A stretch of 35,576 nt of DNA, taken from Candidatus Thioglobus sp. GTDB lineage: Bacteria; Pseudomonadota; Gammaproteobacteria; PS1; Pseudothioglobaceae. This document shows positions 17,465-25,047 of this stretch, one piece after another. The first letter of the stretch is position 1. Every line of letters begins with the position of its first letter. The translations under genes were made by a program, and so were the position numbers. Location: NCBI GenBank assembly GCA_028345055.1, contig JAOMCO010000011.1, positions 1 through 35,576 of the forward strand, in the 5' to 3' direction. The notes beneath the pieces are model-generated. The model ran no database searches. It was given only the letters and a program-made list of their open reading frames with translations, and had not been told where the DNA came from.

Positions 17465-17493
17465 AACTTGATTTATGTAACAATATTCAAGTT
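17465..17493. promoter_or_regulatory. 29-bp dyad overlapping umuDC transcription start
   Basis: Arms AACTTGA and TCAAGTT match perfectly and further inner pairs bring the match to 11 of 14, centred on 17479. It covers the expected start site and leader, ending 5 nt before the umuD ATG. It does not match the gammaproteobacterial LexA box (CTG-N10-CAG), so either LexA has a different site here or another repressor acts. Confidence 0.55.
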
Positions 17494-17495
17494 TA

Positions 17496-17524
17496 ATTAT
17501 AGATAACTCTATATGGCAAGTCAA
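17496..17524 (-). promoter_or_regulatory. near-consensus sigma70 promoter of umuDC
   Basis: On the minus strand, -35 TTGACT (17524-17519), exactly 17 bp, and a perfect -10 TATAAT (17501-17496). Such a strong promoter on a mutagenic polymerase operon implies tight repression; the adjacent 29-bp dyad is the likely operator. Confidence 0.8.
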
Positions 17525-17543
17525 CGGCTGTTTTAAGAAAAAA

Positions 17544-18908
17544 CTATAGACTAGATAATCGGCTTAATTGTTTGGCTGCATTACTATGACGACTGATCAA
17601 TTCAGATTCATCTTGACCAGTAATCTGACCATCAATAACCTTCCAGTTTCCAGCAATCATAACCCTGTCAGCCTTTTGAGCACCGCAAAGAAGCAATGCT
17701 GCTAAAGCATCATGGCTACCAGAGAATCTCATTTCATCTAGCTTAAAAAATGCTAAATCTGCCTGCTTACCAACAGCAATCTCACCAATATCATCTCTCC
17801 CTAGGAGCGCAGCAGAGCCTTTGGTAGCCCAATGATAAGCTTTTTGGTGAGTAATCTTGGATGCGCCATAGCGAAGGCGCTGTAAATACATTGCCTGTCT
17901 TAGTTCAGCAATCATATTAGAGCCATCATTCGAGGCAGAGCCATCCACACCAAGACCAATAATAGATCCTGCATCTTCAAGCTCAAGACTATGACAAATG
18001 CCAGAAGCTAGCATCATATTCGAGGTTGGACAGTGACAAATACCAACGCCAGACTGGCCTAATTTTTGTATCTCTTCTTTATTAAAATGTATCCCGTGAG
18101 CGAGCCAAGTTCTATCAGACAACCAGCCTACACTCTCAAGATAGTCAACTGTTCTTAAGCCAAATTTTTCTAAACAGAAATTTTCTTCATCGATTGTCTC
18201 CGCTAGGTGTGTATGAAGCCTTACATCATGCTCTTTCGCAAGCTGAGCAGTTTCAATCATCAAATCAGTACTGACAGAAAAAGGAGAGCATGGGGCAAGT
18301 GCAATTTGAGTCATTGCGCCTTCACTTCTATCATGATAAGTTTTAATGAGACGCTCACTATCGGATAAGATCTGTTCTTTGGTTTGAACAACAGACTGAG
18401 GAGGCAAACCTCCATCTTTATCTCCAAGACTCATCGAGCCCCTAGTTAAAACAACGCGTACACCTAATTTTTTAGCCTCCTGAACCTGAATGTCGATAGC
18501 ACTCTCTAGCTGACTTGGAAAAAGATAATGATGGTCACTTACTGTTGTGCAGCCTGATAGCAAAAGCTCGGATAACGCTAGCTCTGTTGATACTGATATC
18601 ATCTCAGGCTGAATATTTGCCCATACCTTATATAGACTCTTTAGCCATGGAAATAGCTCCTTATTTAAGGCCTCTGGATAAGCTCTTGTTAGTGTTTGAT
18701 AGAAGTGATGATGTGTATTTATGAGTCCAGGCAATAAAACACTATTGCCTGCATCATAAGTCTCATTGAATTGACTTTTAGGACTTTGACCCTTTGGAAC
18801 CAGTTCAATAATTTTTTGACCTTGGGTAACGATACCCTCTTCAGCATTTTCAGCTAAGATTGCCATAGGACTTTTAATCCAGGTTATTGATTGATCTTTT
18901 GTAGACAT
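17544..18908 (-). CDS. 8-oxoguanine deaminase-like amidohydrolase
   Basis: A 454-residue metal-dependent deaminase of the ATZ/TRZ/guanine deaminase group. Metal ligands are in PGLINTHHHFYQTLTRA (residues 60-76), VRLHTHLAET, LAHGIH and LGVDGSASND. The motifs HHHFYQTLTRA, LFPWLKSLY and APCSPFSV are those I associate with the 8-oxoguanine deaminase subgroup (Pseudomonas PA0142 type), which converts 8-oxoguanine to urate; related hydroxyatrazine hydrolases share them. It lies 49 nt after the importer ATPase and 83 nt before umuD on the same strand, so it may be the last gene of the importer operon or have its own promoter. A salvage or detoxification role for oxidised purines is the best guess. 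Confidence 0.85.
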   Translation of the reverse strand: MSTKDQSITWIKSPMAILAENAEEGIVTQGQKIIELVPKGQSPKSQFNETYDAGNSVLLPGLINTHHHFYQTLTRAYPEALNKELFPWLKSLYKVWANIQPEMISVSTELALSELLLSGCTTVSDHHYLFPSQLESAIDIQVQEAKKLGVRVVLTRGSMSLGDKDGGLPPQSVVQTKEQILSDSERLIKTYHDRSEGAMTQIALAPCSPFSVSTDLMIETAQLAKEHDVRLHTHLAETIDEENFCLEKFGLRTVDYLESVGWLSDRTWLAHGIHFNKEEIQKLGQSGVGICHCPTSNMMLASGICHSLELEDAGSIIGLGVDGSASNDGSNMIAELRQAMYLQRLRYGASKITHQKAYHWATKGSAALLGRDDIGEIAVGKQADLAFFKLDEMRFSGSHDALAALLLCGAQKADRVMIAGNWKVIDGQITGQDESELISRHSNAAKQLSRLSSL

Positions 18909-18957
18909 AAAAGACTTGATTGAAACTAATTAAAAACGATGATACACAATCAAAAAA

Positions 18958-19974
18958 TTAAAGAGAAACTCCTTTTTCATTAAACCAATGCGTATTATCT
19001 TCATCAAAGCCAACTTTGACAGATTCTCCTCCTTTGATAATGGTTTGATTATTTAGCTTGATTGATATCTCTTGATTATCTATGGTTGTTCCATAAAGGT
19101 AGCTGTCAGATCCCAATTGTTCAACACTTCTCACATCAAGAGGAAGAGCATTCTTCTCTTGAATTCTTAAGTGCTCAGGTCTAATACCAAAAGTTACTGC
19201 ACCTTTTGGAGCATGCTTTTTAATATCTTCTGGTAAAGAAGAGCTATCTAAAAAATTCATTTTTGGTGAGCCAATAAACCCAGCTACAAACAAATTAGCA
19301 GGTTTATTATATAAATCCAAAGGGGTACCAGTTTGTTCGATAATGCCGTCATGCATGACCACAATTTTATCAGCCATAGTCATAGCTTCAACCTGATCAT
19401 GGGTCACATATATCATGGTGTTTCCAAGCCTTGCATGAAGCGCTTTAAGCTCAACTCGGGTTGCAACACGAAGCTCAGCATCTAAGTTTGATAGGGGCTC
19501 GTCAAATAGATAGATTGATGGCTCTCTAACAATTGCTCTTCCAATTGCAACGCGCTGTCTTTGCCCGCCAGAAAGCTGTCCTGGTCTTCTTTTAAGGTAG
19601 TCCTCCATTCGTAACTGATTCGCAGCTTTGGTAATTCTCTCTTCAATATCATCTTTGTCTAACTTAAGATTTTCAAGACCAAAAGCAAGATTTTGACGAA
19701 CTGTCATATGTGGGTATAGAGCATAGGACTGAAAAACCATAGCAAGCCCTCTTTTCGCAGCAGAAATATTATTGACTATCTCATCATTGATTAATATTGA
19801 ACCTTCCGTAATTTCCTCTAATCCAGCTATCATTCTTAGGAGAGTCGATTTACCGCATCCAGAAGGGCCAACCAAGACGCAAAACTCGCCATCAAGAACT
19901 TCAAGATCAAGCCCATGTATAACTTCGGTTTTGCCATAAGATTTTTTAATATCAATTAGTTTAAGATTTGCCAT
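18958..19974 (-). CDS. sugar ABC transporter ATPase (MalK/UgpC type), second importer
   Basis: ATPase of the importer encoded at 19978-23797; its ATG follows the permease stop by 3 nt. Walker [11 protein letters not shown]-loop [11 protein letters not shown], signature [16 protein letters not shown], Walker [14 protein letters not shown] and His-switch YVTHDQVEAM are all intact. The C-terminal regulatory domain is shorter than in the other two copies (338 residues in all) but keeps GIRPEHL. Probably located at the inner face of the cytoplasmic membrane as a dimer under the two unusual permeases. Confidence 0.95.
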   Translation of the reverse strand: MANLKLIDIKKSYGKTEVIHGLDLEVLDGEFCVLVGPSGCGKSTLLRMIAGLEEITEGSILINDEIVNNISAAKRGLAMVFQSYALYPHMTVRQNLAFGLENLKLDKDDIEERITKAANQLRMEDYLKRRPGQLSGGQRQRVAIGRAIVREPSIYLFDEPLSNLDAELRVATRVELKALHARLGNTMIYVTHDQVEAMTMADKIVVMHDGIIEQTGTPLDLYNKPANLFVAGFIGSPKMNFLDSSSLPEDIKKHAPKGAVTFGIRPEHLRIQEKNALPLDVRSVEQLGSDSYLYGTTIDNQEISIKLNNQTIIKGGESVKVGFDEDNTHWFNEKGVSL

Positions 19975-19977
19975 AAT

Positions 19978-21411
19978 TTATTTCATGCCTGTTGAGGCAA
20001 TACCTGTTGTAATGTACTTTTGAAGGAAAACAAAGACTAGTGTTGTTGGAATCAAGCTGACCACTGTCATTGCTAATGCATAGTGCTCTCTAGCAAGATA
20101 CTCACCATTAAAATCTAGTAAACAAAGCTGAATAGTATAGGCAGCTTTAGTTGTCGAAACGGCTATCATTGGCAGAATCAAATCATTCCAACGCCATATG
20201 ATTGAGAGAATACCGAGCACTGCAATAGCTGGAAGTGCTAGTGGAAATATAATTCGCCAATAGATGGTCCATTCACTTGCCGCATCCATTCTTGCTGCCT
20301 CAAGCAGCTCGTCTGGAATAGTGAGCATGTATTGCCGCAACATAAAGACCCCGGTGGGTGTTGCAGCTCCCGGGATAATAACCCCCCACAGAGAGCCAGA
20401 TAATCCTGTCATGGTTACCATTTTAAAGATTCCAACAATAAGAACAGAGGCTGGAACCATTAGAGTTGCCAAAATAATCACAAAAAATACAATCTGTCCA
20501 TTGAAGCGATACTTTGACAAAGCGAAAGCAGCCATTGAGTTAATGAGAAGAGTGATGATAGTTGCAACAATGGTAACAAATACTGAATTATTCAAACACC
20601 TAACAGCATCAAAACTTCCCAATGCTTTCTTGGTGAGAGGATCTGTATAGTTAATCCAGGACGGCTTTAAACTCTTATTAATGATAATTTCATTCTGAGG
20701 AAGCTTGGTTATTCCTCCTTTAGGATCAGAAACAAGCCTTGCATTAACGGTATCCTTGGTTGGATTGATTCGACTTACAGAATATTCAATTATTTCTCCA
20801 GTCTCAGGGTCTGGCATAGAAACTAGGATTTGAGCAGTAAATCCATTTCCTTTATATGGCTTAAGCCCAAGGTATTCTGACAATAATCTTACATCTTCCT
20901 CATTCAGCGTGTCAACTATGGATTGAGGATCATACTCTTTTTTTGCACTAGGAAACATGCTTGGATATTTAATGAGCCATTCAGGTAAATTCTGATCAGC
21001 GATTAACTCTTTCGCAAAAACTGAAACCAAACCAAAGTGAGATCTTAAGGCGTAATACTCATTTCCAGTGAAATTTTTAATGTAATTAACAACATCTTTT
21101 TCAGCACGCTCTTCATCATCTAAATTCTTCCAAAACATGACCCATGGCTCTAAATCTTTCATGATAAGAATATCTTTTCCATCTGGACCATAAGTAGTTG
21201 CCCTTGCAACACGCTCATAATCCATTGGTAGAAAATTTGTATCATATTTTTGAAGCAGGAATTGCGACTTCACAGAATTCATTACAAGCCACAAAACTGG
21301 CAAAAATATAATTAAAAAGCCAAGAAATAAGAAACCATAAGATATCCAATCAGTTAAGCTGGCTTTCTTTTTTCCTTGCCTTCTAGTAAAAAATTTAATG
21401 ACGTCTGTCAT
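19978..21411 (-). CDS. MalG-type permease with giant extracytoplasmic insertion
   Basis: CUT1 permease of 477 residues; ordinary MalG-type proteins have about 280-300. The first membrane segment is residues 24-46, the next begins near 275, and the roughly 225 residues between them are polar and soluble-looking (with DPETGEIIEYSV and TKLPQNEIIINKSLK) and so should be outside the cytoplasm. The rest is standard, with the EAA loop LEAARMDAASEWTIYWRII and a C-terminus ending TGIASTGMK. The frame is continuous with no sign of a frameshift or gene fusion error. The insertion may contact the binding protein or the cell wall. It overlaps the preceding permease gene by 4 nt. Confidence 0.9.
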   Translation of the reverse strand: MTDVIKFFTRRQGKKKASLTDWISYGFLFLGFLIIFLPVLWLVMNSVKSQFLLQKYDTNFLPMDYERVARATTYGPDGKDILIMKDLEPWVMFWKNLDDEERAEKDVVNYIKNFTGNEYYALRSHFGLVSVFAKELIADQNLPEWLIKYPSMFPSAKKEYDPQSIVDTLNEEDVRLLSEYLGLKPYKGNGFTAQILVSMPDPETGEIIEYSVSRINPTKDTVNARLVSDPKGGITKLPQNEIIINKSLKPSWINYTDPLTKKALGSFDAVRCLNNSVFVTIVATIITLLINSMAAFALSKYRFNGQIVFFVIILATLMVPASVLIVGIFKMVTMTGLSGSLWGVIIPGAATPTGVFMLRQYMLTIPDELLEAARMDAASEWTIYWRIIFPLALPAIAVLGILSIIWRWNDLILPMIAVSTTKAAYTIQLCLLDFNGEYLAREHYALAMTVVSLIPTTLVFVFLQKYITTGIASTGMK

Positions 21412-22463
21412 AGCTTAACTTGTCTCCTAGTTAAATAGAATTGTAGCAAAGATAAAATAATCAATATGAGTGCTACAATTAAGGACGCCATTGCGGCAAT
21501 ACCAAGACCAAAAAATGTTTTTTGACCCCTAATACCAGCATTTTCAACAATATACGAGACCAAAGAAATCCATCCCACTTGAAGTGCATACAACTCTTCA
21601 AAAGCCTGAACAGCTTTAATTAGTGAAAGCACTGTAACGACGAGCAGAATTGGCATTAATAGTGGTAATGTAATGCGCCAAAATACCCTTCCATCTGATG
21701 TACCATCCATTTGTGCTGCCTCATAAAGATCTCTAGGGATTGATTGCAGACCAGCCAACAATATAAGCATATAAAAACCCATATGAGCCCATGTATAAAC
21801 AAAGATAGACCAAAACATAGTCCAAGAAGGGTCCACCAGCCACTGAATCGGCTCGCTAATCCAATTCCAATCTATTAAGGTTTGAGATAGCATTCCCTGC
21901 CGCTTCAAAATAAGAGTCCATAAAAAGGCAACAACAACAGGGCTTAGCATCACTGGATAGAAAAAAACAGCCCTCCAAAAACCTCTTCCAATAATCTCCC
22001 TATTAAGAACTATTGCAGTAAATAGTGCAATGAGAATCATAATTGGAACTTGGAGAATGACAAAAATAAAAGTGTCATAAAGAGCAGCCTGAAATTTATC
22101 ATTCTCAACATTAATTCCACCTGTATCAATTTGAACTTCTTGGGTAATTCTTGCGAGGTTATCAAGACCAGAGAAGTCTCGAGATTCAAAGTTTATACTT
22201 GTTCCATCCGTTACCGAAAAACCAAAATTCATAAACAACGGAAGGAATGTAAACAGACCAAATATCAGAATATTTGGGAATAAAAATAAATAAGGTAGTG
22301 ACTTGGTGCCGAATAATCTTTGAGTAAATTCTATTGGCCAACCTATACTAGACATTAGTTTAGGCACAAAACCATAAACCTCTTTTGAGAGCACAAAGCC
22401 AATCAAAAGATAGACAGTAAAGAACACAAACCAACTATTAAGATTTATAACAGACTCAAACAT
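21408..22463 (-). CDS. MalF-type sugar permease with N-terminal extension
   Basis: CUT1 permease of 351 residues. An extra membrane segment (about residues 12-28, FFTVYLLIGFVLSKEV) and an amphipathic stretch precede the usual core, which begins at LPYLFLFPNILIFGLFTFLP (about 56). The EAA loop reads LYEAAQMDGTSDGRVFWRITLP. Extracytoplasmic loops are longer than usual between the first two core segments (DGTSINFESRDFSG and a following stretch). It is separated from the upstream binding-protein gene by an 83-nt gap with a hairpin, and it overlaps the next permease by 4 nt. Confidence 0.9.
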   Translation of the reverse strand: MFESVINLNSWFVFFTVYLLIGFVLSKEVYGFVPKLMSSIGWPIEFTQRLFGTKSLPYLFLFPNILIFGLFTFLPLFMNFGFSVTDGTSINFESRDFSGLDNLARITQEVQIDTGGINVENDKFQAALYDTFIFVILQVPIMILIALFTAIVLNREIIGRGFWRAVFFYPVMLSPVVVAFLWTLILKRQGMLSQTLIDWNWISEPIQWLVDPSWTMFWSIFVYTWAHMGFYMLILLAGLQSIPRDLYEAAQMDGTSDGRVFWRITLPLLMPILLVVTVLSLIKAVQAFEELYALQVGWISLVSYIVENAGIRGQKTFFGLGIAAMASLIVALILIILSLLQFYLTRRQVKL

Positions 22464-22488
22464 TATCAGGGTTGAATTTTAAATAAAA

Positions 22489-22516
22489 TTAAGGCCGCCT
22501 CAAGAGACGGCCTTAA
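22489..22516 (-). terminator. hairpin between binding-protein and permease genes
   Basis: A perfect 9-bp stem (TTAAGGCCG with CGGCCTTAA) and a 10-nt loop, followed on the minus strand by T-rich but interrupted sequence. It lies 31 nt after the binding-protein stop. The same layout occurs in the first importer operon, so it is probably a partial terminator or mRNA-stabilising structure that favours the binding protein. Confidence 0.65.
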
Positions 22517-22546
22517 AGTTTAGACCTTAGTATAACTGAATTATGT

Positions 22547-23797
22547 TTATTCAGCTATCTTAGCTGCTACGTCAGCATCAATTGCTATCAAAGCGTCATC
22601 TAGGCTCATTTCACCTGTAATTGCTTTAGTTATGTAGTCAGGAACGATGCCATAAATCGCAAAGTTCTTGTTGTAACCTTGGAACCAATACGCTTGTGGT
22701 GTTGATTCAGCTGCTTTACCAGCGTTCGCCGCAAAAGTTGAAAGTCCTTCAGAAACTCTTGCACTTACACCAGGATAGTCAATTCCTGCCTTTTGAAGGC
22801 CTTGGTGAGCAGTAATATTCCTTGTATTAGCTGCAAAGTAACCAGCTCTTCCAGCTTGTGACATAAAGTCAACGAAAGATGCTGCAACATCTGGGTGTTT
22901 AGTTGAATTAAATGCAACAATTCCTGAGCCACCAGGCATTGCACCGCAACCACCAGTTCCGCAAGGAATTGGAACTACTTTCCACTCAAAGTCGGTGATA
23001 TTTGTGTCATAGTTGTTTAGCATCCATGATCCAGACATATGCATAGCTACAGTTCCGTCAAGGAATAGAGGTGCTGCATTTCTATAAGCAGTACCGCCAC
23101 CAGCAGGCCAGCCTTCAGCTGGCATTAAACCTTCTTTATGCCATCCAACAAATGTTTCAGCAAAATCTCTAAAGCCTTCATCAACTAGGATAGGGACTCC
23201 ATTCTCATGAAACTTAGCTCCATAAGAAAAAGCAGGACCAGCCCATCTATGAGCAGTTCTGTCCATTGCAAGGCCTGATGTTAATCCAAGCTCAGACTTA
23301 ACAACTCTTAGAGCATCAGCCCAATCATCCCAAGAAGCTCCTTCTTCTGGCATATCTACACCAGCATCTTCAAACATAGTGACGTTAACGTAAGGACCAG
23401 TCACTGTTAACTGAGTTTGCCAGCCATAAATTCCATTGTCACCAGATGGTTTTCTATACCATGGCAATGTAGCACCATAGTTAGCTTCCCAAGCTCCAGC
23501 ATCAACATAAGGAGTTAAATCAAGGTAGTACTGATTCAGACCACCTAGATTAGTAATACGAGCAACGTCTGGTGCTGAACCAGCTTCAAGTTGGTTTTCG
23601 AGCTGGTCTCTAACAACATCATAACCAACCACCTCAAAATTTACTGTATTACCTGTTGAGTTCTCCCAAACAGATGACATCTGCTGCAAAACGTCACACT
23701 CATTCGAATCTTGATAGCAAACAAACTTAATTTCTGCTGCGTTAACGCTGAATGAGGAGGCGGCAAGAACGGATGCCAATAAAATACTTTTTTTCAT
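22547..23797 (-). CDS. periplasmic sugar-binding protein, second importer
   Basis: CUT1 binding protein of 416 residues. The signal peptide is MKKSILLASVLAASSFSVNA-AE. I chose the ATG at 23797 because GGAGAG lies 5 nt before it; a TTG at 23809 is in frame but would place that SD inside the coding region. The mature protein starts EIKFVCYQDSNECDVLQQM with a Cys pair, and has LENQLEAGSAPDVARITN, QTQLTVTGPY and a Gly-rich MPGGSGIVAFNSTKHP. This style reminds me of proteins labelled digalacturonate-binding, but that is a weak recollection. No lipobox. The divergent operon suggests the ligand is the substrate of the aldolase pathway or its glycoside. Confidence 0.9.
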   Translation of the reverse strand: MKKSILLASVLAASSFSVNAAEIKFVCYQDSNECDVLQQMSSVWENSTGNTVNFEVVGYDVVRDQLENQLEAGSAPDVARITNLGGLNQYYLDLTPYVDAGAWEANYGATLPWYRKPSGDNGIYGWQTQLTVTGPYVNVTMFEDAGVDMPEEGASWDDWADALRVVKSELGLTSGLAMDRTAHRWAGPAFSYGAKFHENGVPILVDEGFRDFAETFVGWHKEGLMPAEGWPAGGGTAYRNAAPLFLDGTVAMHMSGSWMLNNYDTNITDFEWKVVPIPCGTGGCGAMPGGSGIVAFNSTKHPDVAASFVDFMSQAGRAGYFAANTRNITAHQGLQKAGIDYPGVSARVSEGLSTFAANAGKAAESTPQAYWFQGYNKNFAIYGIVPDYITKAITGEMSLDDALIAIDADVAAKIAE

Positions 23798-23911
23798 TTT
23801 TCTCTCCAATTGTTATATTACAAAAATCACAATAACTGCAATTTGTTTTAAGACTAATTCCATACGATTTAAAGGAAAAGCAAAAAAAATATATGAAATT
23901 ATTCAAATTGA

Positions 23912-23941
23912 AGTATACATGAATTCATATATAACAGTAAA
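23912..23941 (-). promoter_or_regulatory. possible promoter of second importer operon
   Basis: On the minus strand, -35 TTTACT (23941-23936), 18 bp, -10 TATACT (23917-23912). The -35 match is modest (4 of 6). Support comes from the near-identical -10 context ATGTATACT(A/T)C and the same 18-bp spacing at the glpK promoter. The leader would be about 110 nt. Confidence 0.4.
23914..23933. promoter_or_regulatory. 20-bp near-perfect palindrome in promoter spacer
   Basis: Nine of ten base pairs match around a perfect ATGAATTCAT core. It overlaps the -10 box and spacer of the proposed importer promoter, which is where a repressor would act. AT-rich palindromes can occur by chance, so this is a candidate only. 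Confidence 0.35.
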
Positions 23942-23966
23942 ATTAAGTTTAGATTTTTGGTACAGT

Positions 23967-23983
23967 GTTCCACTATGTAAAAC
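23967..23983. promoter_or_regulatory. candidate IclR-type operator, copy 1
   Basis: GTTCCACTATGTAAAAC. It matches the site at 30940-30956 at 14 of 17 positions. The GTTC...AAAC ends and the ACTAT core are of the form seen in IclR-family sites. It lies between the divergent importer and aldolase operons, 42 nt before the aldolase start, immediately after a TACAGT box (23961-23966) that could be its -10. Confidence 0.55.
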
Positions 23984-24024
23984 AAGATATCAGAAGTCAC
24001 GATTTTTAAATAATTATCTTAACA

Positions 24025-25047
24025 ATGAAAACTGATAACTTAGGAAAACTAATTCACCTTAAAAAGCTTTGTACTGATAATAATCATTTTCAAATGCTGG
24101 CTGTAGATCAAAGACCACCAATTTTTAATATCATAACTTCTTCAACAGGAAAGAATTACACCTATTCTCAAGTCGTTGAATGTAAAAAGTTAATTACTGA
24201 ACATTTGTCAAAACTTGCTACAGCAATTTTAATGGACCCTCACTATTCATTATCAAATATTCTTAAATACAATCAATCAAAGGGTCTTGTAATTACGCTC
24301 GAAGAGCATAGTTTTGTGGAAACTGAAAAAGGTCGTTATTCAAGTAATATTGATAACTGGAGTGTCGAGAAAATTAAAAGAGCTGGTGGTGATGCAGTCA
24401 AAGTTCTTGCTTGGTATAGACCTGACGCTGAAGATGAATCCCTAGAGCATCAAAAAAAATATGTAAGAGAGATTGGAGAAGAGTGTGAAAAATACAGCAT
24501 TCCATTCTTACTTGAGCTTCTTGTATACCCATTTCAAGATGACGAAAATCACACTAAAGAGTACCAAGAACAAAAACAGAAAAAAACTCAACACGTCATT
24601 GACAGCGTTAAAGAATTTTCAAAAGATAGGTATAAGGTTGATATTTTCAAACTTGAGAGTCCTGTCGATAGCAGTGAACTTGAGCATAAAATATCAGAAG
24701 AGACTGAATTAGCATTCAGAGAGCTTTCTGAGGCGACAAATGATAAGCCATGGGTTGTTTTATCTTCAGGAATGGGGAAAGAATCCTTTTATAAATGCTT
24801 GGAACTTGCATACAAAAATGGAGCTTCAGGCTATCTTGCAGGAAGAACAATTTGGCTTGATGCATTTGAAAACTATCCAAATATCATGGAAGTTGAAGAA
24901 GGCCTTATAAATGATTCTGTTAACTATGTCAGAAAACTTAATGAGCTAACCGCAAGAAATGCACAATCTCTTGATACTTATTTTGATAATGGATTTAAAA
25001 TTGATAACCCTGAACAGTTTACTAAAGATTTTGGAGATTTTGAATGA
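24025..25047 (+). CDS. class I aldolase of the LacD/YihT family
   Basis: A 340-residue (beta/alpha)8 aldolase related to tagatose-1,6-bisphosphate aldolase (LacD) and sulfofructose-1-phosphate aldolase (YihT). Visible motifs are QMLAVDQRPP (D28), DAVKVLAWYRPD (K126), LLELLVYP (E164), the Schiff-base Lys209 in VDIFKLESP, and PWVVLSSGM with GASGYLAGRTIW near residue 280, whose Arg binds phosphate or sulfonate in relatives. It would split a ketose 1-phosphate into dihydroxyacetone phosphate and a three-carbon aldehyde. First of five tightly coupled plus-strand genes. LacD-type and YihT-type substrates cannot be told apart from motifs alone; the neighbouring YihV-like kinase favours the latter or an analogue. 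Confidence 0.85.
   Translation: MKTDNLGKLIHLKKLCTDNNHFQMLAVDQRPPIFNIITSSTGKNYTYSQVVECKKLITEHLSKLATAILMDPHYSLSNILKYNQSKGLVITLEEHSFVETEKGRYSSNIDNWSVEKIKRAGGDAVKVLAWYRPDAEDESLEHQKKYVREIGEECEKYSIPFLLELLVYPFQDDENHTKEYQEQKQKKTQHVIDSVKEFSKDRYKVDIFKLESPVDSSELEHKISEETELAFRELSEATNDKPWVVLSSGMGKESFYKCLELAYKNGASGYLAGRTIWLDAFENYPNIMEVEEGLINDSVNYVRKLNELTARNAQSLDTYFDNGFKIDNPEQFTKDFGDFE

Noticed and set aside
17461-17543. Classical LexA box upstream of umuD
   Set aside because: No CTG-N10-CAG or GAAC-N4-GTTC match was found; the dyad present has different arms.
19978-21411. Long permease as two fused genes or a frameshift artefact
   Set aside because: The frame is continuous, and both the first membrane segment and the remaining MalG-type core are intact and in order; the insertion looks genuine.
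24473-24712. Small plus-strand frame inside the aldolase gene
   Set aside because: Lies wholly within the aldolase in another frame, with Lys/Asn-rich random composition; not a gene.
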